Notes: a model not told the origin generated them from the letters alone. 64,000 bases of DNA from Solanum dulcamara (GCF_947179165.1 NC_077237.1:58734023-58798022), one strand, 5' to 3'. Shown: positions 34,107 to 47,455, counted from the stretch's first letter. Translations and numbers: made by a program.

Positions 34107-35299
34107 GGCTTGAGTAGAGGGAAAGAGGTATGGGTATATTCTCATCCTATCCGCCTCCGCCTCCCAAGTAGTACTTTTTACTTGTTGATTTCTCTATAAT
34201 ACTTTGACGGAAACAATTTCTTTGTTCCTTAAATTCTTAACTTGCCAGTCTAAGACTTCCACAAGAACTTCTTCATAAGTCAAATCCTCCTCAATACTTA
34301 TATCTTTCAATAGCACAACAGAGTATGGATCACCCACAAACGTCCTCAACATAGACATATGAAATACCGGGTGAACCATAGCTAACTCAAGGGGCAAATC
34401 TAACTCATAATCCACTTTTCCAACACGTCTCAATATATTGTAAGGTACAATGTATCTAGAACTTAATTTCCCTTTCTTGCCAAAACGCATTACACCCTTT
34501 ATGGGTGAAACTACAAAATTGACCCAATTATCCACCTCAAATTCAAGCTCTCTTTTCCTAACATTGGAATAGGACTTTTGATGTCTTTGAGCCATCTTCA
34601 ACCTCTCCCTTATGAGACTTACCTTCTTCATAGAATATATCACCAAATGCAGACCAATCAAGGTCATCTCACCTACTTCAAACCATCCCACTAGGGATCT
34701 ACATCTCTTCCCATAAAATGCGTCGAAAGGCGCCATTTAGATACTAGAGTGATAGCTATTATTATAGAAAAACTCAATTAATGGAAAGTGTTCATCCCAA
34801 CTTCCATTAAAATCAATAACACATGCCCTTAACATTTCCTCTAAAGTTTGGATCGTTCTTTCAGCTTGACTGTCGGTTTAAGGATAAAAAGTGGTACTTA
34901 GCTTAACCTTTGTACTGAGACCCTTTGAAACGACTTCCAAAAGTGTGAAGTGAAGTGTGTACCTCGATAAAATATGATGGATAAGGGTACACCATGAAGT
35001 ACCATCTCATGAACATACAACTTTGCATAATCTTCCAGACCATAGGAAGTCCTAACTGGTAGAAAATTAGTCGAGTTGGTCATCCGATCTACAACAAGCC
35101 AAATGGAATCATGTTGCTTCTCAGTACAAGGCAAACCTATTACAAAATCCATATTTACATCTTCCCATTTTAAAGTAGAAACTTCAATATCTTGGGCTAG
35201 ATCTTCTGATCTTTGATGTTCAACTTTAACATGTTGGCAATATGGACACATAGCTACTAATTCCGCTATGTCCTTCTTCATGCCATTCCACCAGTACAC
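34107..35299 (-). pseudogene. integrase core and chromodomain-like tail of element G
   Basis: Two long minus-strand frames, 34898-35299 and 34194-34736, encode the end of the zinc finger (MCPYCQHVKVEHQ), the core (MDFVIGLP, DSIWLVVDRMTNSTNFLPV, GVPLSIIFYRGTHFTSHFW) and the C-terminus (MAPFDAFYGKRCRS, SSRYIVPYNILRRVGKV, HPVFHMSMLRTFVGDP, LTYEEVLVEVLDWQVKNLRNK). The chromodomain-like end continues past a stop to TTWEAEADRMRIYPYLF near 34130. The core motif usually read as D-R-G-T has become Y-R-G-T, so a catalytic aspartate is lost. This is the best-preserved pol segment in the window. Confidence 0.92.
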
Positions 35300-35791
35300 T
35301 TCTCCAAGCCTTGATACATCTTGGTGGAACCTGGATTAATCAAATATTGGAAACTAGGAGCCTCATTTAATATCAACTCTCTCAACCCATCAACATTGGG
35401 TACACACAACTGACCTTGGTAACGTAGCACACCATTCCCTCTTTGGAAAAAGCCTCAATATCTTTTCGGTAACAAACTTCTTTAACTTAGCCAATATTGG
35501 ATCTTGGTCCTGTTTGACCTTAACATCCATTACAAGACACGATTCTGAATCATTGTGAACGAGAATACCTCCATCATTAGAATCGATCAAATGCACACCT
35601 AATCAATTATTTCTTATCTTTTTCAAAATGTGCCAAACTACTTATGGACAATCTACTTAGTTCATCAGAAACCACATTTGCCTAGCTCAGATGGTACAAC
35701 ACACTCATATCATAAACCTTCAACAATTCAACCCATCTCCTTTGCTGAAGGTTCAAATCTTTTTGCTTATACACGTATTGTAAACTCTTGT
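35300..35791 (-). pseudogene. RNase H to integrase linker of element G, left of insertion F
   Basis: The minus-strand pieces include KQKDLNLQQRRWVELLKVYDMSVLYHLS, the end of RNase H, and the tether with ESCLVMDVKVKQDQDPILAKLKKF. The apparent N-terminus MMTSKKLKSLPRNFRSLRS of frame 35682-35879 is LTR F sequence, not element G. The domain resumes at 39128 once F and one cttgt copy are removed, restoring DYKSLQYVYKQKDLN. Confidence 0.88.
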
Positions 35792-38700
35792 TGTTACACC
35801 CCATACTTTGGTACCTTGGAATGCTTCTTAAGCTTCTGAAGTTTCTGGGAAGGCTCTTAAGTTTCTTAGAAGTCATCATGTGAGTCGGATAATCTATAAC
35901 GCTATCAAATAATCCTAAGGAAAGTAGAAGGAGATACTCTATAATAGAGAAGATTGGAAATAGGGTTATAAGAATCTAGAAGAAGTTGGAGGTCAAGTAA
36001 TGAGTCGTAGGACTTGACTTACTTGTGAAGGCTATTACTTGGGACATTTTACATACTAAGCTACTTGAGGATATATAAAGCTTGCGAAGCACGGATTAAA
36101 TAGGCTCTTGAAATAAGATGAGATGATGAATCTACGAAAGGGAGTGAAAACTAGTTTTCGAACTTACGAAAGTCAAGCAAGCAGGTGACAAACAAGCAGG
36201 TGACTCACCTACTTGAGGTGGATACCCACATTCCATGTGGCAGCACGTGAGCGGCCTCATGGTGGGAAATGGCACCCTAGGGGGATGCCATGTGTCACCC
36301 CTAGTAGATGCCATGTGTCACCCTCTTAAAAAGGGTATATATACATGTAAAGATGACTAATCTCTCATCTTTTCTTCATTTTAGACTTGGAAAAAGTTAG
36401 GAGCAAACTTGAAAGAAATAGAGAGATCTACGGCAGCAACAAATAGGGTAAGCCCTCTATTTTCGATTCGGAAATTAATTATTTAGGGTATTCTATGATT
36501 AAAAAACTGTGTTTGACCATATAAAAAATTTATCGTTGGGGGCAACGAGGAGGTTTTTGTTCTTGTTAAGAAACCCATTTTTGAATAGGACTGCTGTTAG
36601 TAATACTAGTATAATGCCTTGTGTAGAGCTTCGTTTCGAGTGATTTAAGATGTTTTGGAATTCTATTTCATAGGGATATAACTTTAATTTAGCCTCAAAA
36701 ATCCAGTTTTGCCTTTCTCTTCTCAAAAAAGGGTGATGAAGTATGGGGGAGTTGCTGCCCAAATTTTATTTTGGAAATCCTACACGCACTACTATTGGTA
36801 TTTTGGGCATATCATTTTGTAAAAAATTGTTGTTGGGGTGATTCAAAATTTTATGCGACCTTAAGACACATGTCTATAACTTTCCTTGAGTCCACAAATC
36901 CTGTTTCCCTCAATTATCCCTTCGAAACTAAGCGACAATACAAGACAGCAGGCTGTCCAGAATTCACGTTTTGACAGTTTTGGCGAGTTTGATGAGTTTA
37001 ACATAAGGTAAGGTCTTCCCTTACATTTTGAAGTTTATGGTGTTGTTATAGGGTGTATTACACACCTTGTATGCTGCTGGAAGTGTAAAAATGTCATAGA
37101 AATATTTAACGTTCGAAGCAAGCTAAATTGGAGTCGCTATAGTTAAATTGTAGTCGAAGTAAGGTGTTCTGCTTGTGGTGTGCTGCTGCAGGTGTGTGGT
37201 GGTGTGTTTCAGGGCCTAAAAGTATTATAAAAGATGTGTGGGGGTTTTTGGTTGCATCCACATGACCCGTCATTTCGTATGATTAAAGGATTTGCGAAAT
37301 AAAGACTAGAAACCCTATTTTGGTATCGTAATTTTTAGCAAGTTGTTTGGAGCTTATGTTGGGTAATGTTGCCATGTTTTAGTTGTATATGGACTGCAGG
37401 TTGTTGTTGTTGGTTGGCTGTAGTGATTAGAGATCTAATTGGAAATTTAGATAGGGCATGTTATAGGGGAGGTGCTGCCCGATTTCCGTTAACTCCTTTA
37501 CTAACTAAGGAACTAGTCGAGAAGGCGAGCGAGGAGATGAGTTATATGAATACTCGTATGTAACTTAAGATGCTAGAAAGTCTAGGGTTGTTGATGCTCG
37601 TATTTCTTTCATGTTAAGTAGGTTCAAGAGACGACGAGGCAAACGTGTTAAGAGTAATCCGTAAGAGGTATGTAAAGCTAATATTTCGTCCTTTTGGCAT
37701 GTCTTTGGCATAAGTACGTAAAGCTTATTCTTTCTCTTGGCATATTTTGACATAAGTATGAAAAACTAATATTTCTTTTGGCATGGTTTTATGAAACAAA
37801 TATATGACTTTTTTTTGGTTGTAAGAAAGTTCCTATTCCTAGAGCCACTAGGATGGACAATTTCTTGGTTTCCAAAGGACATTTTATTGAGTTTTGATAC
37901 GAGTATATACTTCCAGAAGCTCCATTTTGATGTAATCCATAGTGACTTTCAAAAGGTACTTAATATGATTCTTCTCTTGACTTTCAACGATAGCTTATTT
38001 TAATTATTCTATTAAGCCCCATAATATATCTTGAAATATGGAAACGATTTTAGAAAGACTATTTTGACATAGACCATCGTGACATCTGAAAGACATGCAC
38101 TGTGATTATCGCTCAATTTCTCTTGTATGACTTGGCATCGGAGTTATGCTATTGAGTCTTTGGAAATGTTTTGTATTTTATATTGCATATAGCTTCTCAC
38201 TACTCCACTCATGGATGTTTTAATAATTCCTTCACCGAGCCCGGGTCAGGTTTTGTTATCGTGCGTACTTCTCTGCATTGTTCGTTGTGCCCCGATGTGA
38301 GGGGGAAGGTACAACCTATAATGGGTTTTTTGGAGTTATGATGTGCTATGTACAATATGATATGATATGATCTGGTATGACTATCTGATATGATATGATC
38401 TGTTATGGAGATATACCCTACTCTAGAGTTATGATGTCTTGTGGCACCAGTGAAGGGGCGGCGACCACATTTTGTATATTTTCACCGAGTCCTATAATGG
38501 GGCAGGATATGGCATATGTTTTTCTGCATACATTATTTGTGGTTATGAAAAGCATTTTGATATTCTGGATATTTTGCTCATTTTTGCTCATTTTTGCACA
38601 TTCGGCTCTGGTAATGACTTTAATTATTACAGTCCATGCTATATATACTCGGTATATTTTCCGTACTAACCCCTCTTTCTTCGGGGGGCTGCATTTCATG

Positions 38701-39122
38701 CCCACAGGTATAGACGCTCGGTTTACTGATCCACTCTCCTAGGACATCCACTCTGTTTGTTGGCAGTGCTCCTTGTTCGGAGCCCTATTTTGGTACTAGC
38801 ATTTTGTTGTACATTTGTACATATTGGTTAAGGGTACGACGGGGCCCTTTCCCGCCATATGATATAGTTAATACTCTTAGAGGTCTGTAGACATATGTAT
38901 ATGGGTTGTTGTGAGTTTGTTCAATTGTAAATGCTTTTATGAAATGGAAGCCTTATTGGCTTGCATGCCCTTTCATAATATGATATGAATGAAAAAGGCT
39001 ACATGTACATGAAAATGTTATTACCTACTGAGGTTCTTGTGTATAGTTCTTATATTTGATAATTAAGTATACGGGGGTCCAGGTCAGAACCCAGTCGCGG
39101 CCTATGGAGTTGGGTCGTGACA
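35792..39122 (+). mobile_element. solo LTR F in the RNase H of element G
   Basis: A 3,331-bp sequence with termini TGTTACACCCC and GAGTTGGGTCGTGACA is flanked by perfect cttgt duplications (35787-35791, 39123-39127). It has no internal retroelement sequence. It belongs with K to the longer LTR subtype, which carries an extra segment of roughly 390 bp between the first and second splice-donor-like steps (here about 36449 and 37008; the third is about 37668) and which lacks the 40-bp minisatellite. A G-box is at 36244-36249 and a TATA-like stretch at 36336-36343. Short ATCTGATATGATATG repeats lie at 38350-38400. Confidence 0.94.
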
Positions 39123-39127
39123 CTTGT

Positions 39128-39454
39128 AGTCGGTGAACATATCCACATGGACACCATAAAGATAGTGTCTCCAAATTATCAAAAAAACACAACCACCGCT
39201 AGACCAAGATCATGGGTTGGGTAATTTCTTTCATGCATCTTTGGTTGTCCAGAAGCATAGGCTATTACTTTACCATGTTGCATCAATACACAACCAAGAC
39301 CAACCCTTGAGGCAACATAATATACAACAAAACTATCGGATCCTTCCGGCAAGGTCAATATAGAGTGGTAGTGGGATGATCTTTCAGCTCTTGAAAACTC
39401 TTCACATGCTTCCGACCATTGAAACTTCACCCTCTTTTGAGTTAAATTTGTCAA
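39128..39454 (-). pseudogene. RNase H of element G, right of insertion F
   Basis: The minus frame encodes [18 protein letters not shown], then [32 protein letters not shown] and [14 protein letters not shown]. The usual first catalytic Asp of the Y-C-D-A-S motif is replaced (Y-Y-V-A-S), so the enzyme is dead even where the frame is open. The end joins the segment left of F. Confidence 0.88.
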
Positions 39455-40275
39455 AGGTGATGAGATCGATGAATTTTTACAAATCTCCTATAGTATCCGG
39501 CTAGGCCAAAGAAACTCCTAATATCCGAAGGAGATAATGGTCTAGGCCAATTCTTAACCTCTTCGATTTTCTTAGGATCTACCATAATTACTTTACCATA
39601 CACAATGTGACCAAGGAAATCCACCTCCCTTAATGAAAATTTACATTTGTTGAGTTTTGCAAAAAGTTGCTTATCTGTTAGAATTTGCAACACAATCGTC
39701 AAGTGATTAGAATGTTCCTCTTCATTCAGAGAATAAACCAAAATATCGTCAATGAATACAATCACAAACATATCTAGATATTGTTTGAACACCTTATTCA
39801 TTAAGTCCATGAAACCCACGAGAGCATTGGTCAAACCAATGACATGACTAAAAATTCATAATGGTCATACCTTATCTAAAATGTCATTTTGGGAAAGTCA
39901 CACTCTGTCACCCTCAATTGGTGATAACCAGAATGAAGGTCTAATTTGGAGAAGTAAATTGCCCCTTGCAATTGATCAAACAAGTCATCTATCCTTGGAA
40001 TTGGATACTTATTCTTGATGGTTACCTTATTAAACTACCGATAGTCAATGCACATACGTAGTGAACCATTATTCTTTCTAACAAACAATATGGGAGCACC
40101 CCATGCGGATATACTTGGACTAATGAAACTCTTGTCAAACAAGTCTTTTTATTGATCCTTCAACTCCGCCAGAGCCATCCGGTAAGGAGGTATGGAAATC
40201 TGTTGGGTATCCAGAAGAAGGTCTATACCAAAATCAATCTACCTTTTGGGAGGGATACCGGGTAGATCGTCTGGA
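39451..40275 (-). pseudogene. reverse transcriptase of element G
   Basis: The open part 39451-39834 encodes the palm and thumb: [22 protein letters not shown] with intact [19 protein letters not shown] and [15 protein letters not shown]. Upstream on the minus strand, to about 40275, broken frames give [22 protein letters not shown] residues, [26 protein letters not shown], then [17 protein letters not shown] and SGYHQLRV. Stops and one frameshift near 39835 separate the parts. A canonical catalytic box with a ruined frame suggests moderate age. Confidence 0.92.
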
Positions 40276-40820
40276 AAACATCTAGAAACTCACTTACAAT
40301 AGGGACCGACTCTAAGATAGGGACTTCAAAATTTTCATCCCTAACCCTCACAAGCTGGTAAATATAACCCTTGGAAATCATCTTCTAATCTTTAAGGCAT
40401 GAAATGAATTGACCTTTAAACACGGAGTTACTATCCTTCAATTCTAGGATCGGCTAATTTGGGAATCGAAACTTAATTACTTGGGTTTTATAATCAATAG
40501 AAGCATAACATGCATATAGCCAATCCATCCTAAGGATAACATCAAAATCGGTCATCTCAAGCTCAACTAGATCACATAGGATAAATTTATGAAAGACCAT
40601 AACTGGACATCTTCTATAGACTCTTTTAACCATAACTGACTCTCTAACGAGAGTATAAAGGGAGAAAAGATCTAACAATGTCATGGGATTAACATCAAAT
40701 TTTAGGGCCACATAAGGGGAAACAAAAGATAAATTTTCACCCAGATCAAGTAAAGCATAAACAACATAGTGAAAGACTTGTAATATACCAGTAACAACAT
40801 TCGGAGTCTCCTCCACCTCT
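40276..40820 (-). pseudogene. retropepsin-like protease of element G
   Basis: Minus frame 40454-40816 encodes VVYALLDLGENLSFVSPYVALKF, in which D-L-G-x replaces the usual D-x-G-A/S/T of the active site. VKRVYRRCPVMVFHKFI and the conserved DFDVILRMDWLYACYASIDYKTQVIKF end the protease. Its order between the zinc knuckle and reverse transcriptase is standard. Confidence 0.9.
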
Positions 40821-41210
40821 TACGTACCATGTAGAGCATAGAACCTATTATTTCATTGAACACCCTTTGGTTTCACTTGGGGAGGACCATATTTAACATT
40901 GCATTCCTTGGCATGCTGACCCAGCTTACCTCACTAGTAGAACACATTCAATCCATTTAGACACTCGACCTTGTGGTTCCTACCACACTTCTTGCACGCG
41001 GGAGGAATTTAGCCTATAGTGGCGCCTCCTTGAGGTTTAGGGTTTGGCGCCCTATACTTGTTAAATCTTGGATTAGTGGCATTGGAAGACCCTTTTCCGG
41101 AGTACTTTTAGAAAAAAAAGGATGTCCACCACTTTTGTACTTAGCGTGAGAGAATTCACTATCACTAGCTAGGCCACACTTGCATAAAAAACCTACATGG
41201 GCAATGAAGT
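40821..41210 (-). pseudogene. gag C-terminus and zinc knuckle of element G
   Basis: On the minus strand near 40970-41010 the peptide PACKKCGRNHKVECLNG retains the C-x2-C-x3-H-x3-C knuckle of this lineage. It is followed by KLGQHAKECNVKYGPP, the second conserved block, and preceded by a Ser/Gly/Asn-rich stretch with SEFSHAKYKSGGH. Two adjacent stops occur just after the knuckle. The capsid half of gag is missing. Confidence 0.85.
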
Positions 41211-42112
41211 TAATGATTAAAGATTGCTACTAGGATTTCCTTGGGTAGCTACTTTTCTATTGAACCAAACCCCATATTAACGTCCTTTTGATGCTTAGTT
41301 ATTATCCGAACATAAAGGCATAAATCATAGTCATTAAAATAAATAGGAAAGGCAATGATAGATATCAATCCCCATCATAAAATAATCATGACAGTAGCTC
41401 ATTAACATGATTGATTTAAAAGAATCAATGGGATGGCGAGAAGAACCTTTCACCTCTTTAACATAAGTGTCTGAGAAAAAATCATTAAAAATTCTATACT
41501 TTGCTTGAAACATCATTGAGTTCATCGTTCATCATCATTGTTACTTTCATGAGTCATTCTCAAAACATGATAATCATTCATAGAAATTCATTCGTAAATC
41601 ATGATAGTAAATACTTAAAATAATATTTGAAAATAGCATATAGGATGTAATGTGAATTGTGCATAATTAGATAAATAACAATTAAATATATTATAGTTGA
41701 GAAGACCCAATGCAATTCCAAGAAAACTAGTGCTTACAAGAAAAATTGATAAAGAGAATTTAGAGAAAACTTTAGGACTCCATAGATGAAAAGATCCATG
41801 GATGAATTTCCATATACCTTAGAATTTAGAAGCCCTAAATTGCACTTGAATTGGAGACTTTAGCTTGAAACCCTTAGAATTTGCTTTGATGAATAAGATG
41901 AACTTTGGAAGAGAGCATTAGAGAGAGGATTTTTTGATTTTGGTGTTAGGGTGAGAATGAGACGTTTTCTCTTTAATTGATACTTTTCGTGTTGAAAGTT
42001 TACTTCTGCATCTATGTCTTAGTGTTATTTCATTAAATACCTAGTGTATGGTGATGAATGATATGCTAAGAACCTTGGTTGGGGACCCTCAGGATTTTAA
42101 TTGTCATGTTGC
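41211..42112 (-). other. LTR or leader-like AT-rich sequence, minus orientation
   Basis: No coding domain is visible. Read on the minus strand it contains an AAGGTATATGG splice-donor-like phrase near 41810 and CCCTAA/CTTCT phrases typical of the leader in these LTRs. It abuts element I at about 42113. I could not find an initiator-Met primer site. It may be a truncated 5' LTR of G. The frame 41334-41525 is not recognisable. Confidence 0.4.
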
Positions 42113-43460
42113 ACCTAGGGCACAAGGTATAAAGTTTCCTATGGAGTCTAACATGATATGTCAAGTAGATTCTTTTTCATTAGTGTGAAGCGCCCTATAG
42201 CTATGAATGAGAGGCTATGAGACATCTTAGGAAAAACATCACTTCTTTCATGATCTTATTGTGCGATAGAGTTGAACTCTAAGACTTTGCTTTTAACACT
42301 TTCTCTTTGTAATTTTATAAATATGCCTCCATGAAGAAGCCCTATCTGAGGGAACTTTGAGAAGGAGCGAAAATCTCCGAATAAATTTGAATGAGCAAAT
42401 CTCTCATGCAGAGTTTTGGGTTGTGTTCCAAGTTCTTGCCTAAGTCATAGTAGCTCAAGCTAATAGGGAAGTGGCATCTCTCATGAACCTAAATGTGGGT
42501 ATGATGGCTAGCCAAGTTTCTGACTTTACATGGATGAAACCTCTCAAATTCCATGGCTCTGCGGTGGACAAGGATCTACAAGAATTTATTGAGGACATTG
42601 CTGAGTTTGCTGTGATCATGGGTATTAGTCTTATACAAAAGGCAGACTTAGAAGCTTAACTCATGGGAATGGAACAGGTATGGTAGATCAATGGAAGGAA
42701 CAAAGAGGTAGAGAGGATTCTCTCATTGATTGGGAGAAATTCGAGGGTGCTTTCCTTGACCGATTCTTTCATTTGGAGTTAAAGGAAGCAAAGGTGCAAG
42801 AGTTCATCAAGAGTTCATCAATATGAGTGTGAGGATGTATGTTTTCAAGTTTATTAAGCTATCAAACTATGTTCCTTTTGTGGTCGCTAATCTAAAAGTT
42901 TGTATGAGCAAGTTTGTTTCGGGTGTCTCCAATTTGGTGGTCAAGGAATGTAAAACCGCCATGCTACTCAAAGAGATGGAGATTTCTAGACTCATCAAAC
43001 ATGCCAAACAAATAGAGGAGGAGAAGTAAATGGAGAGATCTATAAGGGAGTTAAAAAAGGCTCAAACCAATAGTGGAAATTTATCATATGGTAAGTCCAG
43101 AATTGGTGGTCGTTCTCAGTTTCTTCAAATGTATTCTGGCCAAAATTCTTCAAATAATTCAGCTCTAAAGATTGATAAAGAGAGGGTGCCTAAACCTAAG
43201 ATTCAAAGAGGAGCTTCGAGTGGTCAAGTCATCCTTCCATGCAATAAGTGTGGAAGGAGACATAAGGAAGAATGCTAAGAAGTATAGGATATATGTTTCA
43301 GTTGTACGATGATGGGTCATCAAGCAAAGGATTTTAGGAGTGGTGTTAGAACCTAGGCTCTGACTCAAGCCACAGGCCATCCAAATCAGTGTGGTACTAC
43401 TTTGTATTGCGGTCAATGCCAAAATAGATTTTATGCCCTTCAAACTCAATATTGTGATTA
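42113..43460 (+). pseudogene. gag of element I
   Basis: The leader 42113-42320 matches 62402-62600 of element L (AGTGTGAAGCGC... GAGAGGCTATGAG). The start ATG at 42323 reads MPP then TGA at codon 4. Open pieces follow: 42471-42659 with VSDFTWMKPLKFHGSAVDKDLQEFIEDI, 42823-43029 with FKFIKLSNYVPFVVANLK and CMSKFVSGVSNLVVKECKTAMLL, and 43030-43278 ending CNKCGRRHKEEC, a complete C-x2-C-x3-H-x3-C knuckle. Antisense frame 43165-43449 is a shadow. The upstream primer site and LTR are missing. Confidence 0.9.
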
Positions 43461-43733
43461 ATATGTTAAAAGTCTTTGATTATGATGTTTATGCATTATT
43501 AGATCTGGGTGCTACTCTATCACTTGTTAATCCTTATCTTGCTATGAAATTAAATGTTATCCCATGATCTTGTTGGAGCCGCTTTCGGTTTATACTCCTA
43601 TTGGTGATTCGGTTATGGCTAAGAGAGTCTATCAAAATTGTCCAGATTTGGTTGTTCATAAAATCAACCCAGTTGATTTAGTAGAGCTTGATATGACCAA
43701 ATTTGATGTTATTCTTGGTATGGATTGGATCCA
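43461..43733 (+). pseudogene. protease of element I, 5' part
   Basis: The frame reads YALLDLGATLSLVNPYLAMKL, keeping the D-L-G-A-T active site (Asp codon at 43502-43504), then shifts into 43564-43733: SVYTPIGDSVMAKRVYQNCPDLVVHKINPVDLVELDMTKFDVILGMDWI. It is cut in the codons for I-H by insertion H. The rest is at 51992-52085. Confidence 0.93.
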
Positions 43734-46700
43734 TATCACAACCCAACCTCGTAAGTCATGACTAGGGTTCGACCTGGACCCCCGTATACCTACCTATCAG
43801 TTGTAGTCATACTGAACCATGAACAAGGGGATACTACTCTCAAAAAACCCAATGAGTTAAAACTTTTCCGTGCACGTGTGGCCTCTTTCACTCGTTTCAT
43901 AGGACATAAGGGCGTGCAAGCCGATAAGGCTGCTGTAACATAACTATATTCACAAAATGCCGTATAGGCACAATCGAAATGAACTCACAAACATCCCACA
44001 TTTATATGTCTACAGACCTCTAGGAATATTAACAACAACATATGGCAGGATAGGGCCCCCGTCGTACCCCTGAATGTACAAATATATACATTAAGTGACC
44101 AGTATCAAAAATTAGGCTCCAAAACAGTGAAGCGATTCCGACATAGCTGAGAAGAACTCCTAAGCTGACGAATCTTCAGAATGAACATCTGTACCTGCGG
44201 GCATGAAATGCAGCCCCCCGGGGAATGGGGGGTTAGTACGATATATGTATAGAGTATATAAAACATAACGCATCATAACTTAGAGGACAACTGAAATAGG
44301 GATGCAGGGAACAAGTATAACAGTTAATAAGGCACTATACCTGCATCTTATAACATAAGGGCATGTACACATCTTCATATACTGTAACCGGCCCACCAGG
44401 GGACTCAGTGTTACCATGTCATCGCATACGGCGTCGTGTCATATGTTACGATTACATTATTATGTTTTCACATGCATGCCTATTTATCATTACATATCAT
44501 ACCATACCCGGCCCTGTATGGGTCTCAGTGTTATAATCATATAATCGCATACCATACCTGGTCCTGTAGGGAACTCGGTGTTATTATGATATTATCACAT
44601 ACCATACCCGAACCTTTAGGGGACTCGATGTTATAATAATATCATCATATACCGTACATGGCCCATTAGGGGACTCGATGTTATAATCATATCATCATAT
44701 ACCGTACTCGGCCCTTTAGGGGACTCTGTGTCATAATCATCGTATATAGGTAGATCATTATCTGAGACTCACTAGCGTAATCACACTAAACTATCATTCA
44801 TGGATCAGGATAATAATCATATCCGGTGCCCTTTGAGTGCCACTAGGGCTATATTAAGTGAAGTCTCAAGAATTATAGACATATTTTAGGGTAATGCCAA
44901 CCGGCTTAATGAAATCATAAACATCTGTCATCACAGAGTCCTTAGGAATAGGAGCTCTAAGTCCCCCTATTAATCGACATATAGACGGTTCAGGGAAGGT
45001 AGCTCAACTATGATGAGAGTTTTCCTGCCAAGGAGTGAATATGAGACATATAACATATTCGGAGCTTAGGAATGGACTTACTCTAGATCTCGTATCATGT
45101 ATCGTTTTCTTTAAGACATGTCAAAAGAAAGAAAGGGTAGGCCTCACCTGTTTTTCCCTTCCTATCCCAAAGGAGTTTGAGAGACAATAATTCACCTATC
45201 GTAGGCGTCCTAGTATTCAGCAGTGGATAAGATTCAGGAGGTATGCTCGGGGCCTTATGAATGGGATTAGCCCCACTTGCATACGCAGATATACATATAG
45301 CACTTCTATCAAGGATATGCCAAGAGAAAGGAATTAGCTTTACATACCCTCTACTTTCCATTATCTAGGAGACCGTGAGAGACACTAACTCAATTAGCAT
45401 AGGAGCTTTCACCTCCAGAAGTAGGTAGGGATCGTGAATCATATTCGGAACTTCGTGAGTAGATTCGTCCCCACATGTTATATACACATCATATTTAGGA
45501 CTAAGACACGCCAAGATAAGGGAAGGATAGCCTTACATACTCATCACTTCCTAACGTATGGAAGGATTGAGAAGCCCTAGTTCAATTACTATAAGAGTGC
45601 TTTCATCCAGAAGTAAATGAGGACCGTGAATTACGCTTGGCATTTGTGAGTAGATTTACCCTCAATATCATATCATTCATTACTTAACTTGAAGACATGC
45701 CAAAAGAAGAAACAAGATATGCTTTACATACTTATGCCAAAAATATGTCAAAAGAAAGCTTCACATACCTTGTCTGAATTATTCCTTATCTTGTTTGCCT
45801 CGCCGTCCTTTGAAACTATTAAACATGAAAGTAATATGAATATCAATCCCTCTTAACTTTCCATCACCCTAGGTTACACCTTAGTATTAATGGAATCTAT
45901 TTCCTTAGTTATTTCCCCGACTAGTTCTGTTATTCGCTAAGGCGTCGACGAAAATTGGGCAGCACCTCCCCTATAATGTGCCCTATACAAATTTACAATT
46001 AGGTACCTAATACATACAGCCAAACAACAACAAAAACCTTCAACAATTCACACCAACAATATACAACATAAACTCCAAACGACTTATTCAAAAATACGAT
46101 ATCATAATAGGGCGTCTAGCCTTTATTTTGTAACGCCTTTAACTATACGAAACGAGGAGTCGTGTGGATGCAACCAGAATCATCCACACACCTTTTAGAA
46201 TGAATTTATTCCCTGCAACAATACATTACACGCCTGCAGCAATAACTCACAAGAATGACACTTTTTTTCGACGACAATTCACTTTTAGCGACTCCAATTT
46301 AGTTTGTTCCGAATGTCAAGTGTTACAATAATATTTACACACTTAAAGCCACACAAAAGGTGTATAATATAATTCATAACAACACCATAAATTTCAAATT
46401 GAAAGGAGAAACCTTACCTTACCCTAATTTAGCCAAAATTGTCAAAGCACAACTCAGAACTTCTCCAAACGCGCTGAAATTGAGCGGGCTGTTTGTGTTA
46501 CTTATTTGCTGCCCCGAATTGAAATTTTATGTTATTAAACACCATTATACAAATTAGTAACACTTCAAATAACTAATTCACAGAATAAAACCTGGAAGAT
46601 TACCCCAAAAGGGCCAAACCCGTAGCCCTCCTTCCTAGCCCCTTTAATGTTTTTCTCTTCTTTTTCTTCCAAATTTCCAATTGTAAAGATGCATTTTTGG

Positions 46701-47455
46701 TTCCATAAACATCATAAAACACATATATACATATACACGTACTTAGGGAACACCGTGGATAATTAATTCACGGAAGAAAAGTGAAGAACTTACCTTAATT
46801 TCTTCCAATTTGTGGTTGCTATTATATACTCTCTTTATCTCACGTTTCTCTCTATACTTTGGCTGATTTTTAGACCTCAAATGACTTAAGAGTCATTAAC
46901 ATACATATATATGGTCCCTTAGGAAGTGACACGTGTCAGCCCCTAAGGGTGACATGTGTCAATCCTTTATTGGGCTACCTCAACCATGCGGCCAATGGGG
47001 TGCTGCCATGTGGCAGTGGGGTCCACCTCCCCCAAGCAGGTGGATACCTACTTGACCCCAAGAAGGTGGGTCACCTTCCTGCTTGAGGTGCTACCACGTG
47101 TCACCCTCCTGGGCTGCTACATCATTTTCCCCCTCCCTCATGGATTCGTAATCTCGTCTTAATTTATGAGCCTATATAATCCATGATTTGCAAGCTTGGT
47201 ACGTACTCCAATAGCTTACGTATGTAAGACTTCCAAGTTAGTATCTTACATAGGTAAATTGAGTCCTACGACTCATTACTTGGCCTCCAATTTCTTTCGG
47301 ATTCTAATGACTCCATTTCCAACCTTCCTTCTGACGAGGTATCACAATCTTCTTTCCTTAGAGTTTTTTGATAGTGTCGTAGCTTATCTGGCTCATATGA
47401 TAGTGTCTAAGGAACTTAAGAAGACATTCAGAGCTCGAGAGTGCGGGGTGTAACA
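43734..47455 (-). repeat. LTR 1 of element H
   Basis: 3,722 bp, nearly the same length as LTR 2 (3,723 bp) and very similar throughout. The left terminus is mutated to TATCACAACCC from TGTCACAACCC; the right end is GGGTGTAACA. On the minus strand U3 lies at the right with G-boxes at 46930-46935 and 47095-47100. A 50-bp minisatellite sits at 44501-44750. Its LTR is longer than those of C-F, J and K. Confidence 0.93.
44501..44750 (-). repeat. 50-bp minisatellite, 5 units, in LTR 1 of H
   Basis: Units start at 44501, 44551, 44601, 44651 and 44701, each with ACCATACCCGGCCC (or a variant), GGGGACTCGGTG and TTATAATCATATCATC. A related partial unit precedes at about 44385. Array position and length match those in LTR 2. 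Confidence 0.95.

Noticed and set aside
43165..43449. 94-residue minus-strand frame opposite the gag of element I
   Set aside because: The plus strand encodes the gag zinc-knuckle region, so the antisense frame is a shadow.
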